Part shown: one piece after another, positions 11,766-22,642 of the stretch | Layout: each line of letters starts with the position of its first letter | How positions within the stretch are numbered: position 1 is the first letter of the stretch | Source: Gonatopus flavifemur | Taxonomy: Eukaryota; Arthropoda; Insecta; Hymenoptera; Dryinidae | Assembly: GCA_018340375.1 (NCBI GenBank) | Contig: JAFFJZ010000007.1 | Location: forward strand, 2,356,001 to 2,420,000 | Direction: 5' to 3' | Length of the DNA: 64,000 nucleotides | Notes under the pieces: generated by a model | Database searches by the model: none | The model's input: only the letters and a program-made list of their open reading frames with translations | What the model was told of the DNA's origin: nothing | Position numbers and translations under genes: made by a program

Positions 11766-12473
11766 ACTTAAAATGACAACAGAAACATCAAAATACTTGT
11801 AATATTCTTCTTTATTTTATCCTTATATATCACTATAGTGAATGATATAAAGTTGTGTGGAGATAAAAACCAATTGGGTTTGCTCTGCAATAACGAGATT
11901 TATTAAGTTTGAGTATGAGTTATTTACAATATTTACAAGTTTGAATTCATTACCTGCAATAACGAGAAAACAACAATTGAAGCCATTATTCCGTTATGTG
12001 TCTTTATCTTTTGTTAATTCAGATATTCATTCCGATATTGAAATGACACGTGTCCTTACTTCTTTCCTCTTCTCATCATTCTCACGCCTTACGTCTTTTC
12101 CCGTTGATTATTTAGTACTCCGTCGATAGTGTGGTATAGTTTGTAATCTAATTAGATAAATCCCTACACATCGTAAGTGTATCGTGCTTGATTTTATATT
12201 CTTCCGTTGATAATTCAGAACTCCGTTAGTTACACGATGTAATTTGAAATCTAGTTAAAGAAATCTCGACACGTCATATAGTGTGTCGTCTTTTCTTTCA
12301 CATACTCATGTGAATTTTGTTGTAATGAGTTTTCATCGTTCAGCGAAATATTATATGAATATAGGAGAGAAGCAAGAATACAATATATTCAATCTAGATT
12401 ATGTAACCTCCTGTCTGGAACGAAATAATACATACCTCCATTTGAATTATAATCGAATCGATGATAAAATCCA
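11766..12473. other. Intergenic, no gene seen
   Basis: This is AT-rich sequence with two related phrases near 12150 and 12250 (gataaatccctacacatcgtaag and agaaatctcgacacgtcatat), suggesting a diverged ~100 bp repeat. No supported reading frame. Confidence 0.4.
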
Positions 12474-12499
12474 ATATCATCATCATGAGGTAATCAGTC

Positions 12500-14621
12500 T
12501 TATGACTGGTTTGATGAAATCCTCCAACCCTGTCTATTATCCGCTGACCGCTTAATTTCTGCATATCTACGGCAACCCTTATCTTGTATAATTTGCTTCA
12601 TATCACTCAATCTAGGTCTACCTCTTCATCTTTTACCATTCACTTTTCCTTCCAATATTGTTTTCAATAAGCTATCATGCCTCAATGTGTGTCCTATCAG
12701 ATTACTTCTTCTTTTCACCACCTGTCTCAAGAGACTCCTTTTCTCATTGACCTTCTCAAGTACTTCTTCATTTCTTACTTTCTCTATCCACTTTATTCTA
12801 AGCATTTTTCTATAACACCACATTTCAAAAGCTTCGAGTCTCCGTTGGTCCGTTTTTCCAATTGTCCAAGTTTCGCATATAATGCTGTGCTCCACACGCA
12901 ACTCTTCAAGAATTTCTTCCTTACTGCCAAGCTAATATTCTTCGAACATAGTAACTGTTTCTTTTGGTGGAAAGCCTGTTTCCCTTGTGCTATTCTTGCT
13001 CTTATATCTCTTGTGCTTTTACCGTTTTCTGTAATTATGCTCCCTAGATATTTAAATTCTTTGACTTGCTGAATTGTCTCTGCATCTATTTTGATTTTTG
13101 TTCTTCTTGATGTGTTCGCTGTTGTACAAATCATGAATTTTGTTTTGTCCTCATTCATATTCATACAATATTTGTTTGGTGATATTTTTTTCACAGTGTT
13201 GAGAGTATTTCCTAACTCAGCACCACTCGTAGCTAATATAGCTATGTTATCCGCGAATCTCAACATGCTTCCATTTTCACCTTGAATCTGTAATTTCAAT
13301 TGCACTTGTTCCTTCACTTCGTTCATCGCTCCTTCTATATACAAATTGGAAATCAATGGCGATAGTGAGCATCCTTGTCTCACCCCTCTTCTAATTTGTG
13401 CTTCTCCTTTTTGACCCTCTATTTCTATTATTGCGGTTTGATTCTCATATAATTCATATCATTCTCCTATCCCTGAAATTAATTCCTACCTTCTTCAAAA
13501 TCGTAAACATCTTCTCCCAATCAACATTATCGAATGCTTTTTGTATATCTACAAAACCTATATACACAGACTCTTTCAACTCCAGACTTTTCTCTACTAC
13601 TGTTCTCAGTGCTAATATTGCTTCTCGCGTTCCCCTATTTCTCCTAAAACCGAACTGATCTTCTGCTAATCTACTGTCTATTCCATTCTCTATTCTCCTG
13701 TATATGATTTTTGTCAGTATTTTCGAAGCATGTGAAGTTAAACTAATCGTTCTGTAGTTCTCGCATTCGTCTGCTCCTTGTTTTTTTTGGAATGGTGACA
13801 ATTTTATTCTTCTGGAAATCTTTCGGTACTTCGCCTATTTCGTACGTATCTCTGACCAATGCAAACAGTGCGTCACGAGTTCCCTGACTGAAGGCTTTGA
13901 TGAGGTCCGCACTTATGCCATCTGTTCCTGGCGCTTTATTATTTTTCAATTCTTTCAAAGCCCTGTCGAATTCTGATCTGAAAATTGAATCTCCCAATTC
14001 TTCTTCATCGACATCTTCCTCCCTCTTTAAGAATCCCATATTATCGCCTCCTTTATACAGCTCTTCTGAATGATTAATCCATTGTTCTATTTTTTCCTCC
14101 GTTCTTATCAATTGTCTTGCTAGAGAATTTTTAATCTTACTGCCTCTAGATTTCATTTGTCCAAAAAATCTCTTGACAATCCTATATGCCTCATAAATTC
14201 TTCCATAATGTAATCTCACTTCTATATCTTGACATTTCCCCTCCAACCATTGTTCTTTTGCTTTCCTTGATTCTCTGATTATTCTATTCCTCAGTGCCTT
14301 GTATGTCCGCTGATCTTGTTCACCATTCTTATTCTTGTATTTCCTCCTTTCATCAATTAAATCGAGAATTTCTTCTGTTATCCATGGTTCCTTAGGCTCC
14401 ATCCCATCGTTCTTAAAAATTTCATCTGCACATTGCTCTATGTTCCTCTTCATATTTGTCCACCTACTCTCTATTCCCAAGTCTTTCTCTTGTCGATCCT
14501 CCAATTTTTCGTCCAACATCGCTTTGAATGCGTCCTGTGTTTTTCCTTGTTTGGGATTCTTCATATTCCATCTTTCTTGCATTTTCTTTTCTTTTTCAGA
14601 GCTTTGAATTTCAGAGAACAT
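12500..14621 (-). pseudogene. Reverse transcriptase of the RTE-like element, disrupted
   Basis: The linker and palm run from 14621 with LKELKNNKAPGTDGISADL. A frame change lies in an 8-T run at 13781-13788, and the frame resumes with ECENYRTISLTSHASKILTK and FGFRRNRGT, then VDIQKAFDNVDWEKM. A second shift lies near 13455. The frame at 13383-12793 has RQGCSLSPLISNLYIEG and the active-site box LRFADNIAIL. Here the expected FADD reads FADN (codons gat aac), a loss of one catalytic Asp. A third shift near 12890 leads into WCYRKMLRIKW, then HTLRHDSLL and a TGA inside the GKR.RGRPR tail. The final in-frame stop is at 12500-12502. Confidence 0.85.
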
Positions 14622-15571
14622 TTCATCAGCAACATATTGTGATCACTATCTATATCCGCGCCTGGATAAGTTTCACAGATTTTCACTTGGTTTCTGAATC
14701 TTTGTTTTACTGATATGTAATCAATTTGATATCTTGCTGTATCTCCTGGCATTTTCCAAGTATAGATTGTTCTTGGATGATTTTTGAATAATGTGTTGGT
14801 GATAACCATTTTATGACTCTCACAGAATTCGATTAAACGTTGTCCTCTTTCATTTCTTTTTCCTAACGCAAAATCTCCTATTATGTTGACCTCTTTTCCT
14901 TGCCCTACTACCGCATTTCAGTCGCCCATGATCATCAAATTTCCTTCTCCCTTCACATATTCTATCACTTCTTCTATTTCATCTTACGTGTTTTCGATAT
15001 CCTCCTTTGAGTATGCAGATGTGGGCATGTATACTTGGACTATAACAGTGTCTACCGGTTTTGTTCTAACTCTGACCATCATTACGCGTTCGCTATGTTG
15101 CAAATAATTTTCTATCCTATTCCCTACCCTCTTATGCATTATAATTCCCACACCTGCTTGACCATTCTTTGATCCTGAGTGAATGATTCTATAATCCCCA
15201 CTCCAGAAATCCCCTTCTTGTGGCCATCTCATTTCACTAATTCCCATTACATCGATACCCAACCCCTTCATTTCCAGTTTCAAATTTCCTAATTCTCCTG
15301 TTTGTCTCAGTGATCCAACATTCCACGCTCCGACTCGAAGAATGTTCTCTTTCTCCCCTATCTTCTTTGGGTTTCTATCTTGTTTGATGTGGTTCTCTCG
15401 AGCAGCCTCCACCCGGAGATCCGAACGGGAGGCTATTTTACCTCCGGAATATTTTACCCGAGAGGACGCCATCATTTTTGTCGTTGCTTTTTTTTCTTCA
15501 ATGAATCCAAATCCAAAATTCCAGGTTCGGAGGAAAGATCTCATTTCCTCGGGAATATTGGAAGATGGCAA
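14561..15571 (-). pseudogene. APE-type endonuclease domain of the RTE-like element
   Basis: The frame at 15571-14984 contains LRVGAWNVGSLRQTGEL, then IDVMGISEMRWP with the catalytic Glu of APE-like endonucleases, and VYMPTSAYS. It stops at TAA just after EDIENT. The same frame continues downstream (MIMGD, stop, NAVVG), where a TGA replaces the usual Trp codon in the G-D-W/F-N motif. It then runs on through YTWKMPGD and the S-D-H box (DIDSDHNMLLMKCSL). Product role: nicking target DNA to prime reverse transcription. A frame change in a pyrimidine-rich run near 14590 separates it from the RT part. Confidence 0.8.
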
Positions 15572-16557
15572 GGAAGGTAGTTTCCCCTTGCTTTCCCTCC
15601 GTTTCTGCCGATGTTCCTGGCGTTGGGATAATTCAGTTTCTCTCAGTTCGTATTCTCCCTCTCGAGTAGCTCATTCCACCCGAAAAAGAGACCCAAATCT
15701 GAGATACTCATCCTCCCCACCACGTAAAGGAAGCAGATACTACCAAGGATGGATAAAAAGGATATCAAGGACAGGTATCAAGAATGTCCCCCTGGAAGAC
15801 CCACAATCATCCCACGGGGAGAAAAAAAATCCAATATGGTTTGAAATAAGAATAATGAGTCAACTCACTTTTATTTTTACAAAGTTTGAAAATTTGTCAC
15901 CATTGGTACATTTCCAGAATGGGTACAGTTGTACAGGTAAAATCATGGGTCGAATTCCAAGCGGCATCAAATTCCCAACATACATAGAGAAATTTAGGGC
16001 CGTTTCACATGGATCGGAATTTTTAGGGAACGAAATGAGGATTTGCAGAGAGGTCTAGCTCTCGATCAATGAGATTTCTGTAAACCGTTTCGTTCCGATC
16101 CATGTAAAATGGATCTCACTTCGAGTCGATCGTTACGCCTTCAGCGAATCAATGATAAAGTCTCAATTCCCCGAATGTTCATTCGCTCAAGGGGTCCATA
16201 AAGGTCAAGACCATTGGACTGTATGAATACTGGAATGACCACTCTCCAAGTTTTCTATAGTATATGCTGTCGCAGGCCTATTAGGAAAGGAAAGCTGTTT
16301 ATACAGTACCTCTTCCTTTATCGAACATGAATTTGATTGGTTAATTCAAATTTGTTCGTTTTGGCGCGCGTGTACTACCCTCAGAAAACAATCAGATCCG
16401 GTTATACAGTATAAGTATAAAGATATAACGTTTTCATAGATCAACGTTCTTGGCGAAGGTAGTATCTTATACAGTATCTTCTTCCTTGTCGCAATCAACT
16501 GTCTTTCTCTGCGCGCAGTAATCTGGGGAGTGCTCATTCCAGTATGTATATAAGCTA
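15572..16557. other. Upstream flank of the RTE-like element; no gene
   Basis: The first few hundred bases may be 5' sequence of the minus-strand element. A plus-strand ORF at 15342-16058 overlaps the endonuclease in antisense and has no motif. Beyond 16060 the sequence is unremarkable. A phrase around tatacagtacctcttccttt near 16300 recurs as tatacagtatcttcttcctt near 16470. Confidence 0.45.
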
Positions 16558-16861
16558 GGGATCCGTCAATAAGGGATCGGACAATCAGTCGCCATTGGTG
16601 GGATACTTCCGGTTTTGTCCATAGTTTAGTTGACCATGCATCGTGTATGTTATTCTATTAAAATCATTTTTCTTGAATATATTCACATGCTTTGTTCGAA
16701 GAATGTTTCAGATTCACTTGATTGTAAGTATTATATATAAATAAGCTAAATTCAAATATGTATCTCGGATATTTTCATGAATTTCAGTACCTATCCCACT
16801 CATGGTGGCTGACCAATCCGTAATCAGTACTTGATTGTCCGATCCATCATCAAAGGATCCC
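16558..16861. mobile_element. 304 bp MITE with TA duplication
   Basis: The left end gggatccgtcaataagggatcggacaa and the right end, read in reverse (gggatcctttgatgatggatcggacaa), form ~30 bp inverted repeats. Both are flanked by TA (16556-16557 and 16862-16863). The interior is non-coding, AT-rich sequence. This fits a Tc1/mariner-type non-autonomous element. Confidence 0.7.
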
Positions 16862-17282
16862 TAATATAAAGTTCGTTCGTTCTACCATATGTGTTTCGAA
16901 CCGCTCCGAGCAACACCAAATAATTTGATTGGTAATTTCCGAAATACTTTCTGAAACCGACGAATCAAATGACTCTGGAGCAACTTATAACACGCTCGGA
17001 CTGTGTGAAACGAAAAGGCCCATAGTTCAATGTTTCGCCGAAGAGACATAATTTGACAATCGCTAGTTACTTTTCAGTAATCATTAGCGATTGTGGAATT
17101 ATGTTTATTCAGCGAAATGTTTTTTCGACCAATTCTCCCCCACCGTGAGTTATCATAGAAGAATCGATTCTTTTCAGAACTTTGCGAAAAAAGAATCGAT
17201 TCCTCGATTATTCGTGGGAAAAAGAGTCGGGAAATAATCGATTCTTCTTCACTGAAAAGAATCGAATCAGAATCACGCATCA

Positions 17283-19046
17283 CTAAATCAAGTGAAGTTT
17301 TCCTTTGTCCATCAGAATGAGATGAATAATACATATTTTATTTTCTTCGGCAGGCTGCATCAATACAACATCTTCTGCAATTATATGACTTTTGAACATT
17401 ATTTCGTTCAACACAAATACATTATCAGTTATTGTCATAGGAAGAAGTGACTGATACAAATGACTTCCTTCAAGATCACCAACAACTCTGCTTCCCATTG
17501 ATCCATTTTCAAACTCCTACTCATCCAGTGGAACCTTATTTTGTACGCGATGGCTAAATTGTAATTGATGCTTTATTGCTATTGTTTTACAAATATTAAC
17601 ATGACTCAAGCAAGCATTGGAAATTATTTTCAAGTCTCGGTTCTCACTCTCACAACGCATTGTAGATAAATTCCATGATGGACCCATTCATATCATGACG
17701 TGTGGATAGTGCAATAAGGAATGATGCTTAGGTTTTAAATGATTTGGATACAACTCAGTCAGTATTCTTAAGTAACCGGTAATAAGAGATTCCAAATTAT
17801 GTGACAGACTTGCAGTAATCACTCTAGAAGAAACAATATCTAGAATTCCTTTGAAAAGAATTAAACACCTCCCAATGGGCATCGCCTACGGGAATGAAAC
17901 GTCCTATTAAAACACCAATGTTCCGTAATAAACAAAGTGATTCGCTTGCAGACATGTCAATAAACTTTTTTTCAACATCAGTAATCGCGATTTCCCTCGG
18001 TCTATTACGCCCTTCGTCTTCATCATAATATAGACTGGCGATTCGGCCATTTGAATTTTCGCAGGTGAAAAAATTTTCCACTCCTATTGAATGATGCAAA
18101 ATTACATCAAAATTGTACTTGCAAATTCCTTCTAGTGAGTCGCGCATTACATCGACTGTCTTTAGATCGATTGTTGACACTGATTGTCAATTACAAAGTA
18201 CTGAAGGGCCACCGATTCCTGTTTCATTCTGTTGATTCCTCAGTAGATCTTGTTCATAAGATTCAATATTTCGCATGTCGCACAAAGGTGAATTGAGAAT
18301 GGGATTTATATCTTCACTTCATATTTCACAGAATCTACAAGGATAGTTCGCATTGAAACTTCTCGCAAATCCAAGAATTGTGTGAACTGCTGAATTATTT
18401 CCAATAACACCAGCTAATGAAAAACAAATGTTCACCACTCCAGACGACGTAGAAATCAATGTCCCTTCTTTGTCTCAGAACTGTAATTTTCGAACAGCTG
18501 GAGGAAAAATTTTACCTGAAGAAACATACTTTTGATGTGATGATTCATAAGGGGTTATTAGGAATACATTCTCAGTTTTTGACTGTATACTTGAGGGCGA
18601 ACACGGTATAACAACATAAACCGTACCCATTTTTCCAAGACCCCCGTGACTTCCTACCGGATTATTAGTTTCAAAATCATCTTGATAAAGAAGAAGAGGT
18701 GAAACTAATCGATCAGCAAACAAAGTTTCCTGCATTTGCCAGAACTCGCCTTGCACGAAATTAGTTGAAACAGTTTTTTGTTCTTCTACCCTCTTCAGGT
18801 ATTCATTTGTTGAGTTGAATATTCCGGGTAATTCAAAAAATTGTTTGAGGAGATTTCCCAATGGAATGAACTGCACAGATATTTTGCTTTTCTTGGTAAT
18901 TATACCTGTTTTTGTACCCGAAGATTTATCTTTCGCATCAATGAGAATTTCTTGAGGAGGGATATAATTACGAGTTTTTTTCATGTATTGTATATACTTC
19001 CATTCGGTATTCACTTCGGTAAAAGGTCCTTGTACTGTGGATATCA
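17283..19046 (-). pseudogene. Broken transposon gene of an animal CACTA/EnSpm-like family (superfamily uncertain)
   Basis: The minus-strand frames read in order. 19046-18475 contains PFTEVNTEWKYIQYMKKTR then FVQGEFW and LLLYQDDFETNNPVGSHGG. 18180-17824 has SLYYDEDEGRNRP and LLRNIGVLIGRFIP. 17882-17688 has YPNHLKPKHHSLLHYPHVM followed by a short block in another frame. 17498-17283 is the tail. The pair 'L.YQD..E..NP.GS' and 'LKPKHH.L.HYP' is characteristic of a large uncharacterised family of animal transposon-encoded proteins; placing it near CACTA/EnSpm is from memory and unverified. Several frame changes, plus a MITE insertion at its upstream end, make it non-functional. Confidence 0.5.
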
Positions 19047-19184
19047 GGATGGGGGCCGAATCAACGAAAAGAGAAATCAACGAAACCATTGGTTGGAAAG
19101 GAAGAGATGTATAATGTAGAATGTCTTATTCTTTCGAACTAACGGTTTCGTTGATTTGGTTTTTCGTTGATTCGGCCCCCATCC
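19047..19184. mobile_element. 138 bp hairpin MITE with 8 bp TSD (copy 2)
   Basis: The inverted ends ggatgggggccgaatcaacg form a near-perfect hairpin. The octamer ggatatca flanks both sides (19039-19046 and 19185-19192). Length and sequence match the copy at 358-495. Removing the MITE plus one octamer rejoins a reading frame in the flanking minus-strand transposon gene (FEAYRCM into ISTVQGPF), so it inserted into coding sequence. Confidence 0.9.
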
Positions 19185-19192
19185 GGATATCA

Positions 19193-20983
19193 TGCATCTA
19201 TAAGCTTCGAAGTTCTCTGGGTCTTCTTTCAAAACAGCTAGTCTTTGAAGCATCTGTTCTAATAACAGCGTAGTGGGACGAAGTCTTCAAAAATTGTCAA
19301 TTTTGTCGATGGTCTTTGGAAGATGTGTACGCGGTAAATCAGAAACATTATGGAACTGTCAAAAAAAATTTGCTGCTTCACAGGTCAATTCGTCAGAAAA
19401 TGTTTGGGGGTCCATGATGTAATTTATGTATTCATTTGGAATTGAAGCAAGTTCACTATAATTTCTGGTTGAAAAATTATTCCTTATAATAATATCACAT
19501 GTATAGCTTATTATTGGAACATCATATTCTAATTGGGTTATATTGTAGTACCCAAAGCCTTTTCAATGAATGTTAGTGCCGAATTCAACACAGTATTCAT
19601 TTTTCCTGTCTCTGTTGAGTATTTCAAAGAAGTTTTCTGTGAAAAGAGGAGCACGTTTCGTGCGGCTTCAGCATAAGGTGTGTCGTAGGTCAGATAAATT
19701 TTTCACATCAAAAGTAACGCCTCACTAATAGTTTGGCTTTCGTCGCGTGCTGTACTTATGACTGTATAAAAACGCAGAGATGACGAGAAAGATCCGACAA
19801 TTGCACTAAAAGGGAATGCTGAATCGCCGTCTACTTGATTCACAGCCTGCTCCTCTTTCAGAAGATTTGAGGAATCATCAGGATTCTATGAAAAAAATTT
19901 GAACTAGTGATGAATCTTTCTGAATATATAAGTATGCAATAGTAAATGATCATTCCGACTAACTTCAACGTGGAAACCGAATGCTTCTCGTTCACTCTTC
20001 CAGCTTGGTTTGGTTCCTATGCTTTCTGTACGTGCTTTCTTTTGAGGTGGCCTATCCACTTGATCATAAGGCACTCTGGCGTCTTCTGCTGCCAAAGCTG
20101 CTGGCAGAAGCATTGAAATTGAGGCCCCGCAATTCTCTGCTATGAAAAGTACTGAGTATCACAAGAGGATACTCCATTCGATGTTAAGGGAACACTGTAA
20201 GATCATGTACCCGTTGAGTTGATCAAACCGTCCAGGAAAGGTTCAGCTTCTTCGTTTGTAATATTTTTTGGAAACATGGAAGTTTTTAAGCAAGATATCA
20301 AACCATTCCACGCATCTTCAGCTTCGATAGTGATAGCAGGATACTTTGCAGCGAAATCGAATTCGATCTGGATAAAAACAAAATAAGGAACATATATTCT
20401 CAATACTATCAAGAAACATGCATGAGAAACTTTCTCTCACGAAGCTATTCTCTCTTTTTTGTTCAATGAAAATGTTCCTGTGAATAAGTAATATATTCCT
20501 TGGAAGAAAGTTTCATTGGAAATGTCAAGTTCATATTGAGAACTTATTTCTTTGGTGCGGATTTGAAACTGTTGGACATTAAACAACTGATCAATTGGTT
20601 GAAATCTTTGATGGTACTTGATTCTTGTAATTTGGATCTCCTTCGCCCATTTATTGGAAGAGTTCATTCCGATCGCTCTGATTGTCATTTTGAAAAGATT
20701 GTCTATCGATCAAAATACAGTTGCATGTTCTTACTAATTCAAAGCCCACAGGAAGAGTAAGACATGAGAATTCAGAGAATTGCCAACTTCGATCCTCATT
20801 TCCTCTCTTTTGCATGTGCTGGTGAATTATGACGGTATTTCTCCAAGTTTCTTCCATATCCTCCCACGGTTCAGTTTCTGTGCGTAACAGTGATGATTCT
20901 TGTTCACCAGGACCTGATGCTAAAAGAGAACACATTATAGTTAAAATATTTCCGAAACCTAACAAGCATATCATGAATAACAA
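19193..20983 (-). pseudogene. Probable upstream part of the same broken transposon gene
   Basis: Short minus-strand frames suggest decayed coding sequence continuing upstream of the MITE. The segment nearest the MITE reads KEDPENFEAYRCM. Others are 20113-19904 (basic, with RPPQKKARTESIG), 20412-20203 (EFDFAAKYPAITIEAEDAWNGL) and 20983-20651. No domain is recognised in them, and the frames change repeatedly. Whether all belong to the gene at 17283-19046 is inference from strand and proximity. Confidence 0.3.
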
Positions 20984-20994
20984 TCGTCCAGGTA

Positions 20995-21049
20995 GAGAGA
21001 GAGAGAGAGAGAGAGAGAGGGGGAGAGAGAGGGAGAAAGAGAGAGAGAT
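20995..21049. repeat. GA microsatellite
   Basis: About 55 bp of (ga)n with a few ggg and aaa interruptions, about 100 bp left of an LTR-like repeat. A similar gagagagag run lies inside that LTR (about 28760 and 39520). Confidence 0.9.
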
Positions 21050-21270
21050 GGAAATTCAGAATAAAATTTCTTTCTTTTCGATAAGTGCAAGACTCTGGAG
21101 GTCTGTCCGTATCGTGTTTGAACGAGATAATAATTTCCCAAAAGCTGGTGTTACGGTATGAGCGGGACTTTCAATTTCCCGTCGAGCTCACCGCAACCTT
21201 TACTCCTTTTTGACGATTTGTGAAATCTTCGCTTGTCAATGTTCAAAATGCATATAATGTTATTTTTGTG

Positions 21271-21826
21271 TGTTTGGGTTTTTGGTAATGTTCTCCTTTC
21301 TGACTGCTGTCGGGTGGACCGAGTAGCTTGGGAGTTGGTCGGGTGGATGGCTTACCGGGGCCCTTGCATTGCCGCCGAAAATGATCAGGTGACCTAGTCA
21401 TGTGGTCATCAATCTCGTTACCATCCAGACGGGACAGCACTAGTTGCTCGTCAATTTTCAACCTGAAGCCTTCACCTCGCCTCACCTCCAATTTATCGCG
21501 TTTTCTTTCTGTACGCGAGAATTCTCTGTTCAAGCCGCTCGTCTCATACGAATCTAACGCGCTTATCTTTTTTTTTGTTTTTCACACAAGTTTTCAATTT
21601 GTTATTTGTGTTTCCTTTGACATGTTTAGTTTAAATAAACGTTAAGTTTTTGGTTTACACGAAGTGAGCGTCATTTTGGAATACCGGCTCGACTCCATAC
21701 TTCCATCCTTTCGCACTCCCAGAATTCCCTCTTCACAGAGTCTCGCACTCTCCTTCACCTCACCTAAGAACAAATCTACAGTCCGCTAACATCTTCCCTC
21801 TTTCCTCAGCTCCTTTTTCCTATTCA
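21271..21826 (+). repeat. BEL/Pao 5' LTR
   Basis: It starts TGTTTGGG and ends TATTCA, 556 bp long. It would hold promoter and polyadenylation signals; a tttaaataaacg stretch at about 21630 could supply the AATAAA signal. Differences from the right LTR include ttctcc versus ttcccc, tagcttg versus tagattg, and tttacac versus tttgaac. Confidence 0.95.
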
Positions 21827-21832
21827 TAAAAT

Positions 21833-21851
21833 TGGTCCTTCGAGCCGGATT
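21833..21851 (+). promoter_or_regulatory. Primer binding site, tRNA-Tyr
   Basis: Six bases after the 5' LTR the sequence tggtccttcgagccggatt is complementary to the 3' end (with CCA) of animal tRNA-Tyr, whose acceptor stem is CCTTCGA/TCGAAGG. This primes minus-strand DNA synthesis. Confidence 0.8.
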
Positions 21852-22642
21852 CCCGGCTCGCCTCCCTGTGAAAAGTGCATTTTGTGAGGTGCATAAACAG
21901 AATAGTTTGAAATCGAACACATACACGTCGATTTCATTGTGTTAGTGACTATCTTTCTATTCCGCTCAACTTGTGTTAATCGGTTTACGCGGGAAAGATA
22001 TCACACGTATGGACACACACATCCTTATCGTCGACCGATACCCCTCTTTTCGTCATCAAGAAGGAAGAATCATGCTACGATCGCCGTTATAGCTCATCGT
22101 GGGAGCACGCATCTCTTCTCCTCGACGTTGGAACGAATCTCGCCTGGGAAGTGGGGGTCATCGTCGCTTCATTCGTTTCGCGACACTTTGCGAAACGACA
22201 TATGAATGCTTTCTTTCTTTCTCTAGTCTGATGATCATCTCCGTTGCACGCATCCGAAGTTACGAATTCTCTTCGATACAAGTTCGCCGTTGATTCTGCT
22301 TGGATATTGCTGGTTCACGTTGTGACTACGTTGAGTTTATTTCTTCAAGAAAGGTCTGTTTGATCCTTGATTAATTATCTCGTTAGTTGATTGAAAAATA
22401 ATTCAATCTCGGTCTCTTGAAGAAACATTATCTCGTTTTAAACTCACATCTATCCTTTTCACCTCATGTGAAACTTTGTTTTGCTCACGATACAAAACAA
22501 ATTACGAACTTCTTACGGCTTGTTGAGATTTTGAATTTTGCTTGTCACACAAAGTGAATAATACGATTCTTTTTCTTCGCTCTTGTTATTATCACGTTTC
22601 GTTCACGTTGCATAAACCGATAAACTCTCGATTTTATTCGAT

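Larger units (their letters stand above)
12474..15571 (-). mobile_element. RTE/CFDP2-like non-LTR retrotransposon, near full length, inactive
   Basis: An endonuclease is followed by a reverse transcriptase in minus orientation, then a short 3' end that terminates in a (ATG/ATC)n-like run (atcatcatcatg, 12474-12487), typical of the RTE side of the non-LTR tree. At least three frameshifts and three stop codons interrupt it. A second, shorter copy lies at 54652-55334 on the plus strand. No poly(A) tail is present, also as usual for RTE-like elements. Confidence 0.85.

Noticed and set aside
15342..16058. 238-codon plus-strand ORF
   Set aside because: It overlaps the RTE endonuclease in antisense; its translation has no motif and the opposite strand has clear APE motifs.
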